Source: Mercurialis annua
Lineage: Eukaryota; Streptophyta; Magnoliopsida; Malpighiales; Euphorbiaceae
NCBI RefSeq assembly: GCF_937616625.2
Contig: NC_065570.1
Location: forward strand, 66,863,665 to 66,927,664
Direction: 5' to 3'
Length of the DNA: 64,000 nt
Part shown: positions 1 to 18,119 of the stretch, in pieces
How the letters are laid out: each line of letters opens with the position of its first letter
How positions within the stretch are numbered: position 1 is the stretch's first letter
The notes under the pieces: model-generated
The model's input: the letters and a program-made list of their open reading frames with translations, nothing else
Databases searched by the model: none
Told to the model about the DNA's origin: nothing
Program-made: the position numbers and the translations under genes

Positions 1-5870
<5,870 letters not shown>

Positions 5871-6034
5871 GTCGTAAAGAAAACGGTATGCAAAACTTAA
5901 ATGCATCAATGTCAAATTTAAAACTTAATTCAAGTTTATCACTTACTTTATTTCTTGTTATTTTATTTTCTACAGTCACTTTACAGATATTTCTTGATTT
6001 ATGCTGAGCTTTCACTTAGATTATAATACCATCT

Positions 6035-8491
6035 TTATTCTGCATGATCTAGTAATGACAAGGCAGGCTTTGGAGGCATTTCAATGTCGTTAACCTCGCT
6101 TTCGAGCATCTCTATGACTTTATTCATTGCAGGACGATCGATTGGCTTCAGTTGTATGCACCATAATGCTACCATAATCATCTTCTTTGTTATGCTCTTC
6201 TCCTGCTCTGTAGCATCACCTAATTGTAAGTCATTTCCTTCATTATATTGGTCATAAGCCCATGAAGGGAAGTAGATTTGGCTTAAATGCTCTGCAAATG
6301 CATTCAAGTTCTTCCTTCTTCCTGCCATTTCCATCAACAACATTCCGAAGCTATACACATCCGCCTTGTAAGAAACACTTCCTATATTTTTATAGATCAA
6401 CTCTGGAGCCATGTAACCTATTGTTCCTCGAGCTGCCGTGAGAGGCACTGTATTGTTATTTGTCGGATACAATTTTGCTAGTCCAAAATCGGAAATTTTC
6501 GGGATGAAATTTTCATCGAGAAGAATATTGTGAGGCTTGATGTCGAAATGCAAAATTTGCATATCACAACCTCGATGAAGATATTCGATCCCCCGAGCAA
6601 TTCCGAGTGAAATCTCGTGCATTTTCTCAATACTCAGCATTTGTTCATGTTCTTGAGAAAAAACGAACTTGTCAAGAGACCCATTAGCCATGAATTCATA
6701 TACAAGAGCACGATGTGATCTTTCGACAGAAAAACCAAGAAGATGCACCACATTGACATGATGAACTTTTCCAATCGTACCCACTTCACTGATAAAATCA
6801 TTTCCATTAGATTTCGACTTGTCTAACATCTTTATAGCGGCTAAACGGCCGCTACGAAGCTTTCCTTTGTATACAGAACCGAAACCTCCTTCACCTAACT
6901 TATCTTTGAACCCATTGGTGATCTTTCTTATGTCCGAGTAAGAATACCTAAGTGGCATAAAATTGGCTTGGCTTTGCAAGAATTCTTCAACGTTATCGTA
7001 CATCGATAAATGCCTCCGGTGCCATATATACATTAGAAATGCGAAAGTGCAGGGAGCTCCGCAAATGAATAATACTATACGGTACAATACTGGGCGGCAA
7101 AATTATTTGAAGAAACATCAGCTGGTAAATAGGAGTTAATTGATGAACTGATACGAGCATGGATTCATGAAAACTCGGATAGAAAGCACGCTGTAAAGAA
7201 GTTCTTACCGACTAGAATGGCAAGATAGTACAGGAGAACAGATGGGAATATCATCGGAAGTGGAACTGCAAGACGGACGAATTTGAGTTTCATTATTGTA
7301 TGAGCAAAGCAGAGCAGCAGGTGGTAGAGGCTTACCTTGTGAAGTAATACGATACACTGGTTCCTCTAAGTGATGAAAGAATAACAAAAATAGAAAGAGT
7401 ATTAGAATATTATAGCAGAAAATCATATTCTGCCCATGTTCAAAGATTAAATTAATTAATAAATGAATATCTTACGACGGATATAGGCATCGAATCGGGG
7501 CACAACTGCAAGGAAAAATACACCAAATATCAACAAAACATGAAAGATCCAAACACATCAGCTAGTTAGTGTATGAGTTCTTACTGGTCGCCGGAGTTAG
7601 TATCCGAAAGAGGAGAGCATCTACAAATCCAAACACATCAGCTACAAAATTCAGTAGAGCTGCCATACAACACCAAGACGAAAAAAATGAATATCGAGAA
7701 AAAGCTCAGATATGAATACCAAGACAAACAAATGTTCTTATAATCGTAAAATCTAGATTCAAAAATAAAAAAGAAGATAACGTACTTCCACCGGGCCGAT
7801 GAAGACATTGAGCACCGACGTTGATGCAGTAGAAATCGGAGGTTAAACCCCATCCAACTTCAAATCCATACGCCATTGAATCATGAACATTCAAATACGA
7901 AATATTTTGCAAATCTTTTAGTTGTGGCCAAGATGTCAAAGTTATCAGCTCTATACGGCATAAATCTACCAACTCCGATGCATAAGTGAGCCCAACTTTA
8001 ACATACCAGTATCCTCCTCTTCCTCCTCCTCCGCCGCCTGAATCGCGAGCAATCGAATCAATGCAAGCAGAGGCGTCTACATAAAGAGGATCGTTCACTG
8101 AATTTGTGCACTTGAGGAAAAGTAGACTGATCGTTTCTCCATATCTTACAAAATTGTTACTATAATGATCGGCCCAAGAATGAAGAGGAATAGATGAGCA
8201 ATTATCCTTGTTCACATTCGGATCTTTGAGACGGATAGTCTGGTTAAAGTAATCGATAGCTTGCACTTGATATTTAACAGAATTTAATGGAAGAATAGTG
8301 AGGTTGTTTTCACAAGAAAGCTCGAAGCTGTTATCGTAGCCGCATTGTTTAGGATCGGATTTGAGTCGAAAAGGGTGGCTGATGTTACGGATGTTGCCGC
8401 AAGAAGATATGCATGGAGTACGGTTTATGGTATTTCTACCATCACACGTATTGGGAACTTGCAGTAATACTATAAGAATAAGAGAAAACAT
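6035..8491 (-). CDS. LRK10L/WAK-like receptor protein kinase (GUB_WAK_bind, TM, non-RD kinase)
   Basis: Plasma-membrane receptor-like kinase, 644 aa in my model. Exons in transcript order: 8491-7786, 7641-7585, 7505-7476, 7365-7336, 7265-7209, 7089-6035, all phase 1 and in frame. Exon 1 gives a signal peptide (to about residue 19) and a cysteine-rich galacturonan-binding-type ectodomain with the hallmark [13 protein letters not shown], further Cys pairs and a Gly-rich loop. Four short exons (57, 30, 30 and 57 nt) encode the juxtamembrane part, and exons 5-6 form the transmembrane segment ([27 protein letters not shown]). The kinase has the Gly loop [11 protein letters not shown] (359-364), Lys380 in [11 protein letters not shown] (474-481; Phe replaces Arg, so non-RD) and DFG (494-496), then APE. 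Non-RD kinases of this family are associated with pathogen recognition; ligand and role here are unknown. The short exons are the least certain part: another acceptor exists inside exon 2. Confidence 0.88.
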
Positions 8492-8602
8492 TATAGTTGA
8501 CTTCTATATGTGATGGAGAAGAAGAACTAATACTTAACTATGGTATGTACTTAAAATTAAGGATTACCCTACTTTAAGGTTTCAGAGAAAGAAAAAAAAA
8601 CT

Positions 8603-8921
8603 CTATTTTAAGGTCCCTTAATTTTACGGATTTTATTCATCTGACCCCTAAATTTTCATTTGGTGTTATCTTATCCTTTAACTTTATAATTTTTTTTATC
8701 TGGTCTCTGAATTCTCATTTAGTCTTATTTGTCTTTGAACTTTGATTTTTCACTTTCTCATATTCTCAAAAATGTAAAGTTAAGAAATTAGATTAATAAA
8801 AAAACCATAAAATTGAGTGATTAGATTAAAAAAACGTAAAATTAAGGGATATCAGATAAGACAAATGAAAATTCAGAAACAAGATAAATAAAATTTATAG
8901 AGTTGAGAGACTTTAAAATAG
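8603..8921. repeat. AT-rich imperfect inverted repeat (MITE-like)
   Basis: The left arm near 8603 (CTATTTTAAGGTCCCTTAAT) matches the reverse complement of the right arm ending near 8921 (CTATTTTAAAGTCTCTCAAC). Similarity continues inward through TTTTATTCATCTGACCCCTA versus TTTTATTTATCTTGTTTCTG. This fits a degenerate foldback MITE just upstream of the receptor kinase start. No clear target-site duplication was found, so the class is unassigned. Confidence 0.5.
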
Positions 8922-9339
8922 ATTAATTCTAAAATTAATAAGTGTAATTATTGTTAGAGTGGTATATTGTCCAAGCCGTTTCAGCTATAGCTCATTAGTA
9001 GAAATATTATTCTTTTTAATAATGATTGATGTGACTCAAAATAGAATAGATAATATACATAAATAAATAAATAATAATTGGAAAGTAATTCAAGAAAGCT
9101 AGAAGTAGAAGTAGAAATTTTTTTAGTTGACCCAAAAATATGTTTAATATTTAAAACAACCCGACTTACATGTATTGATTTATATATTTATTTGTTTTCT
9201 TTGAACAATTCGTTGTTCTTGGATTGGCCTTTTTCTGTACCGTATATGGCATGCCATATTTCCAAGTAATAGTTCAAATGATGAAATCATAACAAAATTT
9301 TAGACAAAAAAAATATCTTAAAATATTAGAAATATTATA

Positions 9340-10528
9340 GGGTACATTACTTAAATCCTCCTATATTTTAATGAAATATACTAACTCACACTACTAGAAA
9401 ACAGTCGATTAGCAACGGATTTTAGTGACAGATTTAGCGACAGATTTAAATCCGTCGCTAAATCCTAAAAAATTGTCCCGCCACTTTTAGCAACGGAAAT
9501 TCCGTCGCTAAAACCAATATTTCACTTTTAGCGGCGGTTTTATAATTCGTCGCTAAAAGTAATACATTTAGACATTTTACTAATGTTTCATTTAACGATT
9601 TTAATCAATTTTTTTTATTTTTAAAAATTAGTGACGGATTTAAATCCGTCGCTAATTTTTAAAAAATCCGTCGCAAATTTTTTTATTCCGTCACTGTAAA
9701 ATTTTATGACCAGAAATTCCGTCGCTAACATTCAACGACGAAAAATTCTGTCACTAAATGGCTGTTTTCTAGTAGTGATCACCTCTTGATTTTTGTAAAT
9801 CTACTATGATGACATCCCTCATGTTTAGATATATTACATGATTACACTCGTCTATAAAAAATTTCATTAGTCAACTTGGCCCAAAGATTAGATTTAACTC
9901 TTAAACTTATTCTTTATCCAGTTTCATCCGAAAATTATCAAAATTAATTATTTATTTTTACAAAATAATAATAAATTTAATTAAAATATTATGTAACATT
10001 TTAATAAAATATATATATTTATATAATTTATAAAAAAAATCTAAAAAATTAGAGATTATTTTAAAGACTGAATTACTAAAATGCGTTTCTTAATAAATCC
10101 CATTAAAAGTGGATATATTAGATAAATTTTAGATTCATAAATTCTCACATTTTAGTAATTTTTATATATCAATATGATTAATAAAATGATTCTCACAAAA
10201 AAAATATTCAACATCAAAGTGATTAGCTAATAATTTATTTGTTGAAATCTTATAAATATTTTATAATATTTTTATAAACATATAAATATATGTTTATTGA
10301 AATTTATTATTATTTTAGAAAATTAAACAATTAATTTCATATTTTAAAAAACAAATTGACAATTTTGGATGAAAGTGGATAAAAAATAAGTTGAAGAGTC
10401 AAATATAACCCTTTTACCAAGTTGACTAATGAAAAAATTAACAAATGGGTGTAATCATAGTGGAATTATAAAAATAAGGGGTGAGTTAGTGTATTTCATT
10501 AAAATATAGGGGGTTTAAGTAATTTACC
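9340..10528. mobile_element. Mutator-like foldback element (MULE-MITE) with 9-bp TSD
   Basis: The ends are long inverted repeats: the left end begins GGGTACATTACTTAAATC and the reverse complement of the right end begins GGGTAAATTACTTAAACC. The similarity extends about 170 bp inward, once the CACTA insertion at 9389-9778 is set aside. The element is flanked by a perfect 9-bp direct duplication, AATATTATA, at 9331-9339 and 10529-10537. A 9-bp TSD with long TIRs is the mark of Mutator-superfamily elements. There is no coding capacity; the centre is AT-rich. It is non-autonomous, 1189 bp including the nested insert. Confidence 0.87.
9389..9778. mobile_element. Nested non-autonomous CACTA-type MITE
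   Basis: The termini are CACTACTAGAAAACAG and its exact inverse CTGTTTTCTAGTAGTG (9762-9777). The interior carries many subterminal copies of a GTCGCTAAA / TTTAGCGAC-like motif in both orientations, as seen in CACTA (En/Spm) derivatives. It sits inside the left arm of the MULE foldback at 9340-10528. The uninterrupted right arm shows the original target. The flanks share TCA (9386-9388 and 9779-9781) with one extra A next to the right terminus, consistent with a 3-bp CACTA target duplication. No ORF. Confidence 0.87.
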
Positions 10529-10916
10529 CAATATTATAGTAATTCAATCTAAGAGACTCTGATTAGATTTTATTTTTCTTTTTACTATAATGAACAAAAT
10601 CAGAAAAATCAAAAAATGAAGAGAATATTACTCATAGGATTCTTAACTCTTTCAAACAAAAGGATTCAACTATTTCAACGGTAGGATTGATTCAATCGCG
10701 CATGTCTCTCAAACCAACAACCTCAGGGTTGAAATGATACAAATTGAACAAACTGAGGGTTTGATTGTCAATTGATCCTTTTCCTCATCATAAATGTGCT
10801 AACCAAGAAAATTTTGAAACTATATATTATTTCGTAAATACTATTATTTCAATGAACAAAAATCTAACATAACTAGATAATACAAAGTTGAAGTTCAATT
10901 TGTTTAAGCTAATTCA

Positions 10917-11321
10917 CGGATATTAAACTCCCTGGGTCACTAGAGTTACCTCGAATTACATAATGATTATTAAACTTGATTTTGTTACAAAATGGTCACT
11001 GAACTATACCTTTTGTTACAAAGGGGTGTCACTCATATAAAACGCAACGTTTTTTCTTACCTGGCAAGCTTTAATTACAAAAAGGTACATAGTTCAGTGA
11101 CCTTTTTGCAGTAAAAAGTGTAACTCAATGACTTTTTTGTAATTCATGAAAAGTTTAGTATTCTTTTTGTAACAACTTAAGCATGAAAACGATGCGTTTA
11201 ATATGGGTGACACCCCTTTGTAATAAAAGGTATAATTCAGTGACCATTTTGTAACAAAATGAAGTTTAGTGATCATTATGTAATTCGAGATAACCCTAAT
11301 GACCCAGGGAGTTTAATATCC
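10917..11321. mobile_element. MULE-type foldback MITE with 9-bp TSD
   Basis: About 115-bp arms are nearly perfect inverted repeats. The left end reads CGGATATTAAACTCCCTGGG; the right end reads CCCAGGGAGTTTAATATCC. The flanks carry the 9-bp direct duplication GCTAATTCA at 10908-10916 and 11322-11330. The 405-bp element has no real gene; a 60-codon open frame inside it is only the arm translated. The TSD length suggests a Mutator-related element. Confidence 0.83.
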
Positions 11322-11330
11322 GCTAATTCA

Positions 11331-12325
11331 CTAAAAGCTATTTAACCCATCTTATTTAGCCTATTTTATTGTACCGCCTTGTGCGGCAACAAACGAGTGA
11401 AGGGATTGAATTTTTTTTTTGAGATATGCATTTTGGAAAAGAAATTGAGCGAATGAGAGTTTAACAAGTAAGGACGGAAATAGAAACTGGTAGAAATTAG
11501 TGGGTTATAAAACATTTTCCAAGCAATATTAACGTACGAACACAGCTCCGGTTATTTACACTCCAGAAGATCCTACATACTAACCAAATCAATTGTATTT
11601 TTCCTCAAACTATTGTTTTGTTTATTTGAACTAGATAAATCAGTATTTTAAAAATCAGACCGGAGCGGCCGAACCGATTAAACTGAAAACCGGCCAGTGG
11701 TCCGGGCTAAAACTGTAAACAACCGAAATTTACGGTTGAATGAGGTTGGATCGGATCGAACCGGTACACACTCGGGGGAAATGGTTTTTTTTGTGTAATT
11801 TATAACATCAAAGAATATTTAGAACTTTTGAAAAATATAAAGGATTTGTTTTGAATGTTATTCAAATGAAAAGAGTTTAAATTACAAGAAAAATATTAAT
11901 ATAACCCTATTAATTAATAAATCCATTGTAATTACTTATGGAGTAATTTATTAAAGAATGATAAATTTAGAAGATAATAGTTAAAGTCGGATTGAAATTC
12001 TAAAAAGACAAATAATTAGAGATAAATATATTTTGCTAAACAATTAAAAAAACGGAGGAAATAGTTGTTTATCTCTAATATCTGTTATTATTGTTTTTTT
12101 TATATAGAAAATACTAATATTGTGAACTAACCATAAAGCGGGTGCATATATATGCTATACAAGTAGGAAACGTTATTTAATCCATCTATTTTAATTTACT
12201 TTACATGATATATTTTTATTTGCTTAATTTCTATTTAAAAATATATATTTTAATTTTTCTCTTTAAATTGATCCACTCGTTTGTTGACACGTTAGGTGGT
12301 ACAATAAAATGGGTTAAATAACGTT
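11331..12325. repeat. Repeat block with a small inverted-repeat element (12169-12325) and related fragment (11343-11398)
   Basis: At 12169-12325, AACGTTATTTAATCCATC is mirrored by the reverse complement of the right end, AACGTTATTTAACCCATT, giving a 157-bp MITE-like unit. The right arm also matches 11343-11398 in inverse orientation (TATTTAACCCAT, ATTTTATTGTACC and CAACAAACGAGTG are shared). Copies or fragments of one repeat family therefore bracket the segment. Between them (about 11640-11790) lies a GC-richer stretch with CCGAACCG and CCGGT-like words common in plant repeats. No gene seen. Confidence 0.45.
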
Positions 12326-12859
12326 ACTCATAAAAACATTGTATATCATTAATTACTTGCATTTTTATAGATGCCTGTTTTTTTCTTTTTTGAAAATAAT
12401 GCCTTAAAAATTATATTAATAGCATCTAATTTTTTAAGAGTTATTATTTTAATATATTTATTGATTTCTTTTAAACAAATACTTCTAACTACTTTTTAAC
12501 CATCACTTTACTATATAAACAAAAATAAAGTATCATATTTGCTTAATTTTGGTTATCATATTGATAAAAATAATTGTGAATAAATGATAAACTTACATAT
12601 GGAATCTAAGCTACACCAGCAAATTAGTTTGGAGCTTTGTTTGACTCAAAAAAAAAAACTAGAATATTTGTTTGATATTTTTGAAAAAATAAAATACTAA
12701 TTTACAATAAATAAAAATTTAAATAGTAAAATAGTAAATATAAAAAAAATCAGACACCATTTATATAATTTTCATATAAAATAATCATATAAAGATGTAA
12801 TCATCTTTATTTTTATATCAAATACAACGATGTATTGATTATTAATATATAGAATTATC

Positions 12860-13215
12860 TTTTTTTTTTTTTTTTAACAGAGATAGATATTACATACTAC
12901 TACTACAAACAAAGCTACAAATCTACAAAGCTACAAACAAAGCTATATATATACATACTACCCTTTTTACAAATATGTGCAAATTCGCCATTCACGCCGT
13001 CCACACCGTTTACGTAATGCATCGCCGAGCTCGCCAAGATGACGGAATGATGCCGCAGCCGCTGCTTCTGACGCTTCTGACGTGTGAGCCTGCTCCAGAT
13101 GTCTTCTTCATAAATCTGCTTCTTTTTCGTCCTTTTTGTCCGCAAGGGGGTTTGAACCCAGGACCCTTGGAACTTATGCCTCACTCCTTAGCCAACTGAG
13201 CTAGAGATCATTGGC
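12860..13215 (-). mobile_element. tRNA-derived SINE with perfect 17-bp TSD
   Basis: Read on the minus strand, the element starts GCCAATGATCTCTAGCTCAG. It contains a pol III A box TAGCTCAGTTGG (13203-13192) and a B box GGTTCAAACC (13158-13149), spaced as in a tRNA gene head. It continues into a non-tRNA body and ends in a poly(A) run (poly-T at about 12860-12875 on plus). The perfect direct duplication TAATATATAGAATTATC flanks it at 12843-12859 and 13216-13232. The head does not fold as an intact tRNA, the body and tail are typical of a retroposon, and the perfect TSD suggests a recent insertion. Confidence 0.92.
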
Positions 13216-13456
13216 TAATATATAGAATTATCATTGTTGAATGGTAAGCAAAAGAAAATAAAAAAATATATTTTTCTGTTAATATATTGACAAGTTGGCA
13301 ATTTCCATCCTAATATTTTGTGGGTTGTTGACTAGCTATGCACAAGGTGTGAGTGACATGTTCAAGAGAAAAATAAGTTTGGTTTGTGGCTAACTACTAC
13401 TTTGTCTTAAACAAATATATGTGTTATATAATATACTTAGAAATTAATCAAACTAT

Positions 13457-14135
13457 GGCCTCGCTTGATTCGTTTTATTGCAATTTCTGAAAAGTAACTT
13501 TCCGGAAAGTGTAGTTCCTGGGAAGTTAACTTCCCAGCAAGTTTGATAAATGTTACTTGTTTCAATTTTTATTTTCCGGAAAGTATAAAATTAATTTTAA
13601 TATAATATACTATATTTTTAACTAAAAGACATAAATGTCCTTTGATAACTTTTATATTGTTAAACAAATAATTTTAATTTAAAAATCGAGTAATAAATAA
13701 TTTAATTTTTACTTATTATCTCTTATTTTACGATTCAAGTACTATTTAGGAGAGTTTTTAAATATTAAAATTTTAAAATTATATTTTTTTATTTGAATTT
13801 TACATAATATAAAATATTTAATAAAAATATTTATTTATTATAAATAACAATTATAAAATAATATAAGTATATTTTTTAAAATAAATAAAAATATTTTTAT
13901 TTGAATTTAAAAAAAAAAAAAGAATTAAGGTTAAATTAGGAAAAAACAACAAAAGTGCTAGGGAAGTTCTACTTCCTTGGGTTTTACTAGGGAAGTTACT
14001 TCCCTAGTCAAAGGGAAGTCAAACATCCAATTTCCCGAGAAGTAAAATGTAAAAATTAAACCAAGCAAAAAAGAATTTGCTATTTCCCGGAAAGTACAAC
14101 TTCCCTAGTCTATTTACCTCCAACCAAGTAAGGCC
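13457..14135. mobile_element. Tourist/Harbinger-like non-autonomous element
   Basis: The terminal inverted repeats are GGCCTCGCTTGATTCG (left) and, read inward from the right, GGCCTTACTTGGTTGG. Subterminal regions hold repeated self-complementary words such as GGGAAGTTACTTCCC in both halves, and the middle is very AT-rich. The flanking trinucleotide TAT (13454-13456 and 14136-14138) may be the TSD, which would fit a PIF/Harbinger-like 3-bp duplication. No ORF. The class rests on TIR style only. Confidence 0.6.
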
Positions 14136-14138
14136 TAT

Positions 14139-15228
14139 GTTTAAAGTTACAACTATCAAACAATATGCAGTCCAAGTGGAGGAAGATGCATCCTAGAAAA
14201 GCACACACTATCAAATCATATCCATCTAAAATCTTATTTCAATCTCACTCTCACTTAAGTTTTAAAAATAACAAAGAATTGATTTTTAAGAGTTGTCATT
14301 TTTATTCAATTCTGGCCTTCCATTAAGATTTTTAAAGCTACTATAGATTATCTAGGTGTGTAATAATATTTATTAAGAATTATGGCTATTTGTATAAAAA
14401 AATTCACTTCTTTTTGCGTTTTTTGTTAAATATATTATCTAAAACGTGATATTTCACATTCCAGCCTTTTCAAATCTTTCATTCCATAGTACAGTGTTGT
14501 TTTAGATTTTATTTTCCGAAGAAAAAAAACGGTAGAAATAGAAAATTTATATATAAATAACCCTAACAATTATACTAATATCCCCACAGAAATATCCAAG
14601 GGGATTGTACTTCCATCTATGGACCTAAGATTTAATATCTCTTGTAATAATAAAAATTCAAATTGAAACTATTATTTAAGTGAGTAAATATGATATCTAG
14701 CCTCATTATTTATACTAAAAATTAAAATATAAATATTTTTTATAAATTAAATTAATTTTTTTAATAGTCATCATAAAATGTCATTGGAAAGAAATACTGC
14801 TTGGTGATCTACTAATTTATTAATAAATAGGCAACTCATAGCATTAAGAACATTATTACATAAATGTCATACTTCTCTTTTGTTGTTTTAGCTAAGATAG
14901 AGGGAAATAGAAAGAAAGAAAGAAAGAGACTTTCATGAGAAATAAGAAACTTCTTATCTCTGAGTTATAATCTGTAAGCAAAAAAACCAAACCATTTTCT
15001 GAAAACTATACAAAAACTTCCTAATTTCTCATCATGCTTACCTTGTATGCAAAAAATACCATAACCCATTTGTTTTTTCTAGCCAACCAAGATCATTATA
15101 CAAGCAAACCAATTATGAAATGATTAATTCAAGTTGGTCAGTGGGTTGTTCTCTCTTCATCATCTAAGCCAAAATCTGGTTTTAGTTTTTATTTTTGAAG
15201 GAAATTTAGAGAAGAAGAAGAGCTGGAA
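14139..15228. other. Intergenic; 5' flank of the sugar transporter gene
   Basis: AT-rich sequence with no supported gene. The last 100 bp hold the probable 5' leader with GAAGAAGAAG just before the STP7-like ATG. A GAAAGAAAGAAAGA tract lies near 14910. No other structure recognised. Confidence 0.4.
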
Positions 15229-17933
15229 ATGGCAGGAGGAGGGTCTTTGGCTCCGGCCGGTGGACGTAAGGAAAGAGCTGAGCTATATGAAGGGAAAGTG
15301 ACCTTTGCTGTGGTTATTGCCTGTATTATTGCTGCCATTGGAGGATCACTTTTTGGATATGATGTTGGAATTTCAGGTACTTTTTTGTTTCTTGGTGAAT
15401 TTTGATGATAAATTGTGATTTTAGAGTGAGAATCTACCAAGAATCTAGTTATGAATTCTTCTGATTTTGGTTAAAGTTATGTGTGTCAAAAAGGAAATGA
15501 TGAAATATAAAGTGAAAAAGGAAAAAAGTGTATTTGTATGTCATATATAGAATCTGCACAGTTGAATATTTGGTAGGAATGGAATTGGAATCACAGGCGA
15601 TCTTTTGCTTTCTTCTTTACCAAATAAGGTCTTTGACTCTTTTTTATGATGAAAATCAGGTTATTTACTGAGATTTGGTGGATGTAGAAACTAAAATAAG
15701 TTGTTATTTGGTGAATCTATGTTGAGATGCAAATTTTGTTTCTTAAAAGGCTTAAATGTAAATAAAATTATGAACTGCACCAACTTTAATTTCTACAATT
15801 TATAACTCGAAATTTCATTTTCTTTATAATTTGAATCACTGATTTTTTTCTATAAGAATTTGAATCACTAATTGAAAATTTGATTAATCGGTGTTGATTT
15901 CGAACACCGGAATCCAGAAAACAAAGGCACGATAAGATGAGTTCCCGCATCTATATCGATTGGTTTAATTTTCAATCGGTGGTTCAAATTGTAAAAATGT
16001 TAAAAACTCGTGTTTCGAATTACACAAATTAAAAATTTGTGTTTGAAGTACAAGACACGCTATAGTGCATGATTTTATTTGCATTTAACTCTTTCTTAAA
16101 AGAAGAAAATGCTTAGTATGACTTGAAAGAACCTAAATTCTGCTGAATTGATCCTTGTCTGCTTCAATTATTAACAGGAGGAGTGACATCAATGGAGGCA
16201 TTCCTTAAGAAATTTTTTCATAGGGTATATCTGAAGAAGCAGCATGCACATGAAAGCAACTACTGCAGATATGATGACCAAAGGCTAGCAGCTTTTACTT
16301 CTTCTCTCTACCTTGCTGGTTTAGTTGCATCTCTAGTGGCAAGTCCTATTACTAGAGTATACGGTCGCCGGACTAGTATAATATTCGGAGGTATCAGCTT
16401 TTTCATTGGAGCAGCCTTAAATGCCTCAGCTATTAATCTGGCAATGCTTCTCGTAGGCCGAATCATGTTAGGCATTGGCATAGGATTCGGAAATCAGGTA
16501 TTTATGTTATGATTCAAGCTAATTCTGCGAAACAAGACGCTTTCTTTGTTTGAATGTAGTGATTAAGCTCTAATTGCATTTGTATTTGAAGGCTGTTCCA
16601 TTATATTTATCAGAGATGGCGCCTACTCATCTCCGAGGAGGACTGAACATTATGTTTCAGTTGGCAACTACTACCGGAATCTTCACAGCGAATATGGTAA
16701 ATTACGGAACTCAGAAGATAGAATCATGGGGATGGAGACTCTCTCTAGGACTAGCTGCTGCTCCAGCTATAATGATGACAGTAGGAGGTTTATTTCTGCC
16801 TGAGACGCCAAACAGTTTAATTGAACAAGGACATCATGAAAAAGGAAGAAAAGTCTTGGAGAAAATCCGAGGAACCAACAAGGTCGATGCAGAATTTCAG
16901 GACATGTTAGAGGCAAGTGAGTTGGCTAATTCAATCAAGCATCCGTTCAGAAACATCCTCGAAAAGAGGAACAGACCGCAGTTAGTAATGGCGATATGCA
17001 TGCCAGCGTTTCAAATTCTTACAGGCATAAATATAATTCTATTTTATGCTCCAGTGCTGTTTCAGAGTATGGGATTTGGAAGTAATGCTGCCCTCTACTC
17101 CTCAGCGGTGACTGGAGCAGTTCTTTGTTCCTCCACATTCATTTCTATTGCAACAGTTGATAAATTAGGAAGAAGGTTTTTACTTATCAGCGGCGGAATT
17201 CAAATGATTATATGTCAGGTATACAGATCATTCATCACAACTTATATTGCAGGGAAACTTGTCGAGTCCTTGTGTTTTGGCGTTGCATTTCCTTCTCTTC
17301 TGAAACTCAAAAACTTTATATTTATGAATTTTATTTCACCGTTTTTCATTTAGCATTTTCCAATTCAACGTTTCCATTGCAATATAGATCGTAGCTAGTA
17401 GAAGCCATTGAATACAGATGATCCTAATCATACTCTTTCTTGCTAATCTGGAACAGGTAATAGTAGCTATAATCTTGGGATTGAAGTTTGGGGATAATCA
17501 GCAACTATCTAAAACCTTCTCAGTGTTGGTTGTAGTAGTGATTTGCCTCTTTGTAGTTGCTTTCGGATGGTCATGGGGTCCTTTAGGCTGGACGGTGCCG
17601 AGCGAAATATTTCCACTCGAGACACGATCAGCCGGCCAGAGCATTACGGTGGCTGTAAACCTTTTCTTCACTTTCGCAATAGCTCAGTCTTTCCTATCCC
17701 TCCTTTGTGCATTCAAGTTCGGTATCTTCCTCTTCTTTGCCGGATGGAATACTGTCATGACTGTCTTCGTTTACTTCTTCTTGCCTGAAACCAAAGGAGT
17801 TCCTATTGAAGAAATGATATTTCTATGGAGGAAACACTGGTTCTGGAAAAAGATATTACCAGGAGAAGCAGAAGTTGATGAAAGTAGGGAAAACTTGGAA
17901 ATGGGTGAAGCTGTTGCAAGCAGAATTAAATAG
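15229..17933 (+). CDS. STP7-like sugar/H+ symporter (MFS, sugar transport protein family)
   Basis: Plasma-membrane monosaccharide/proton symporter, 523 aa. Exons are 15229-15376, 16178-16497, 16592-17218 and 17457-17933 (stop TAG), all in frame. The N-terminus MAGGGSLAP is typical of the STP family, followed by TM1 with GGSLFGYDVGISGGVTSM. Other family marks: the loop with the STP cysteine (NYCRYDDQ), GRRTS after TM2, LVGRIMLGIGIGFGNQAVPL, PETPNSLIEQGHHEKGRK, the QILTGIN motif, DKLGRR, GPLGWTVPSEIFPLETRSAG and PETKGVPIEEM, with a C-terminal WFWKK. Overall resemblance is closest to Arabidopsis STP7, a subgroup linked to cell-wall sugars such as arabinose and xylose; substrate here is inferred. 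The start is the first in-frame ATG and matches family N-termini. In the ordinary model the third intron (17219-17456) must be removed; read-through stops at once. Confidence 0.93.
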
Positions 17934-18119
17934 CCTCTGCAATAAAGGGTTCACTTCTTAAGAAAACCCCCATCATTTATACAGATGATTTCATGTCACA
18001 CAATACTTTTATTCATGTATAGAGATAAGGAACAGGTTGTGCATATACTTTGTTGTATCTAATAGGGAAAGAAAAGGTTCAATTCAGCCACTTGTCTAAT
18101 TTGAATCATTTTAACCCTG

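Noticed and set aside
11094..11276. 60-codon minus frame
   Set aside because: It lies in the arm of a foldback element and reads as the repeat.
13149..13203. tRNA gene on the minus strand
   Set aside because: A and B boxes are present, but no acceptor stem closes and the sequence continues into a poly(A)-tailed, TSD-flanked element, so it is a SINE head.
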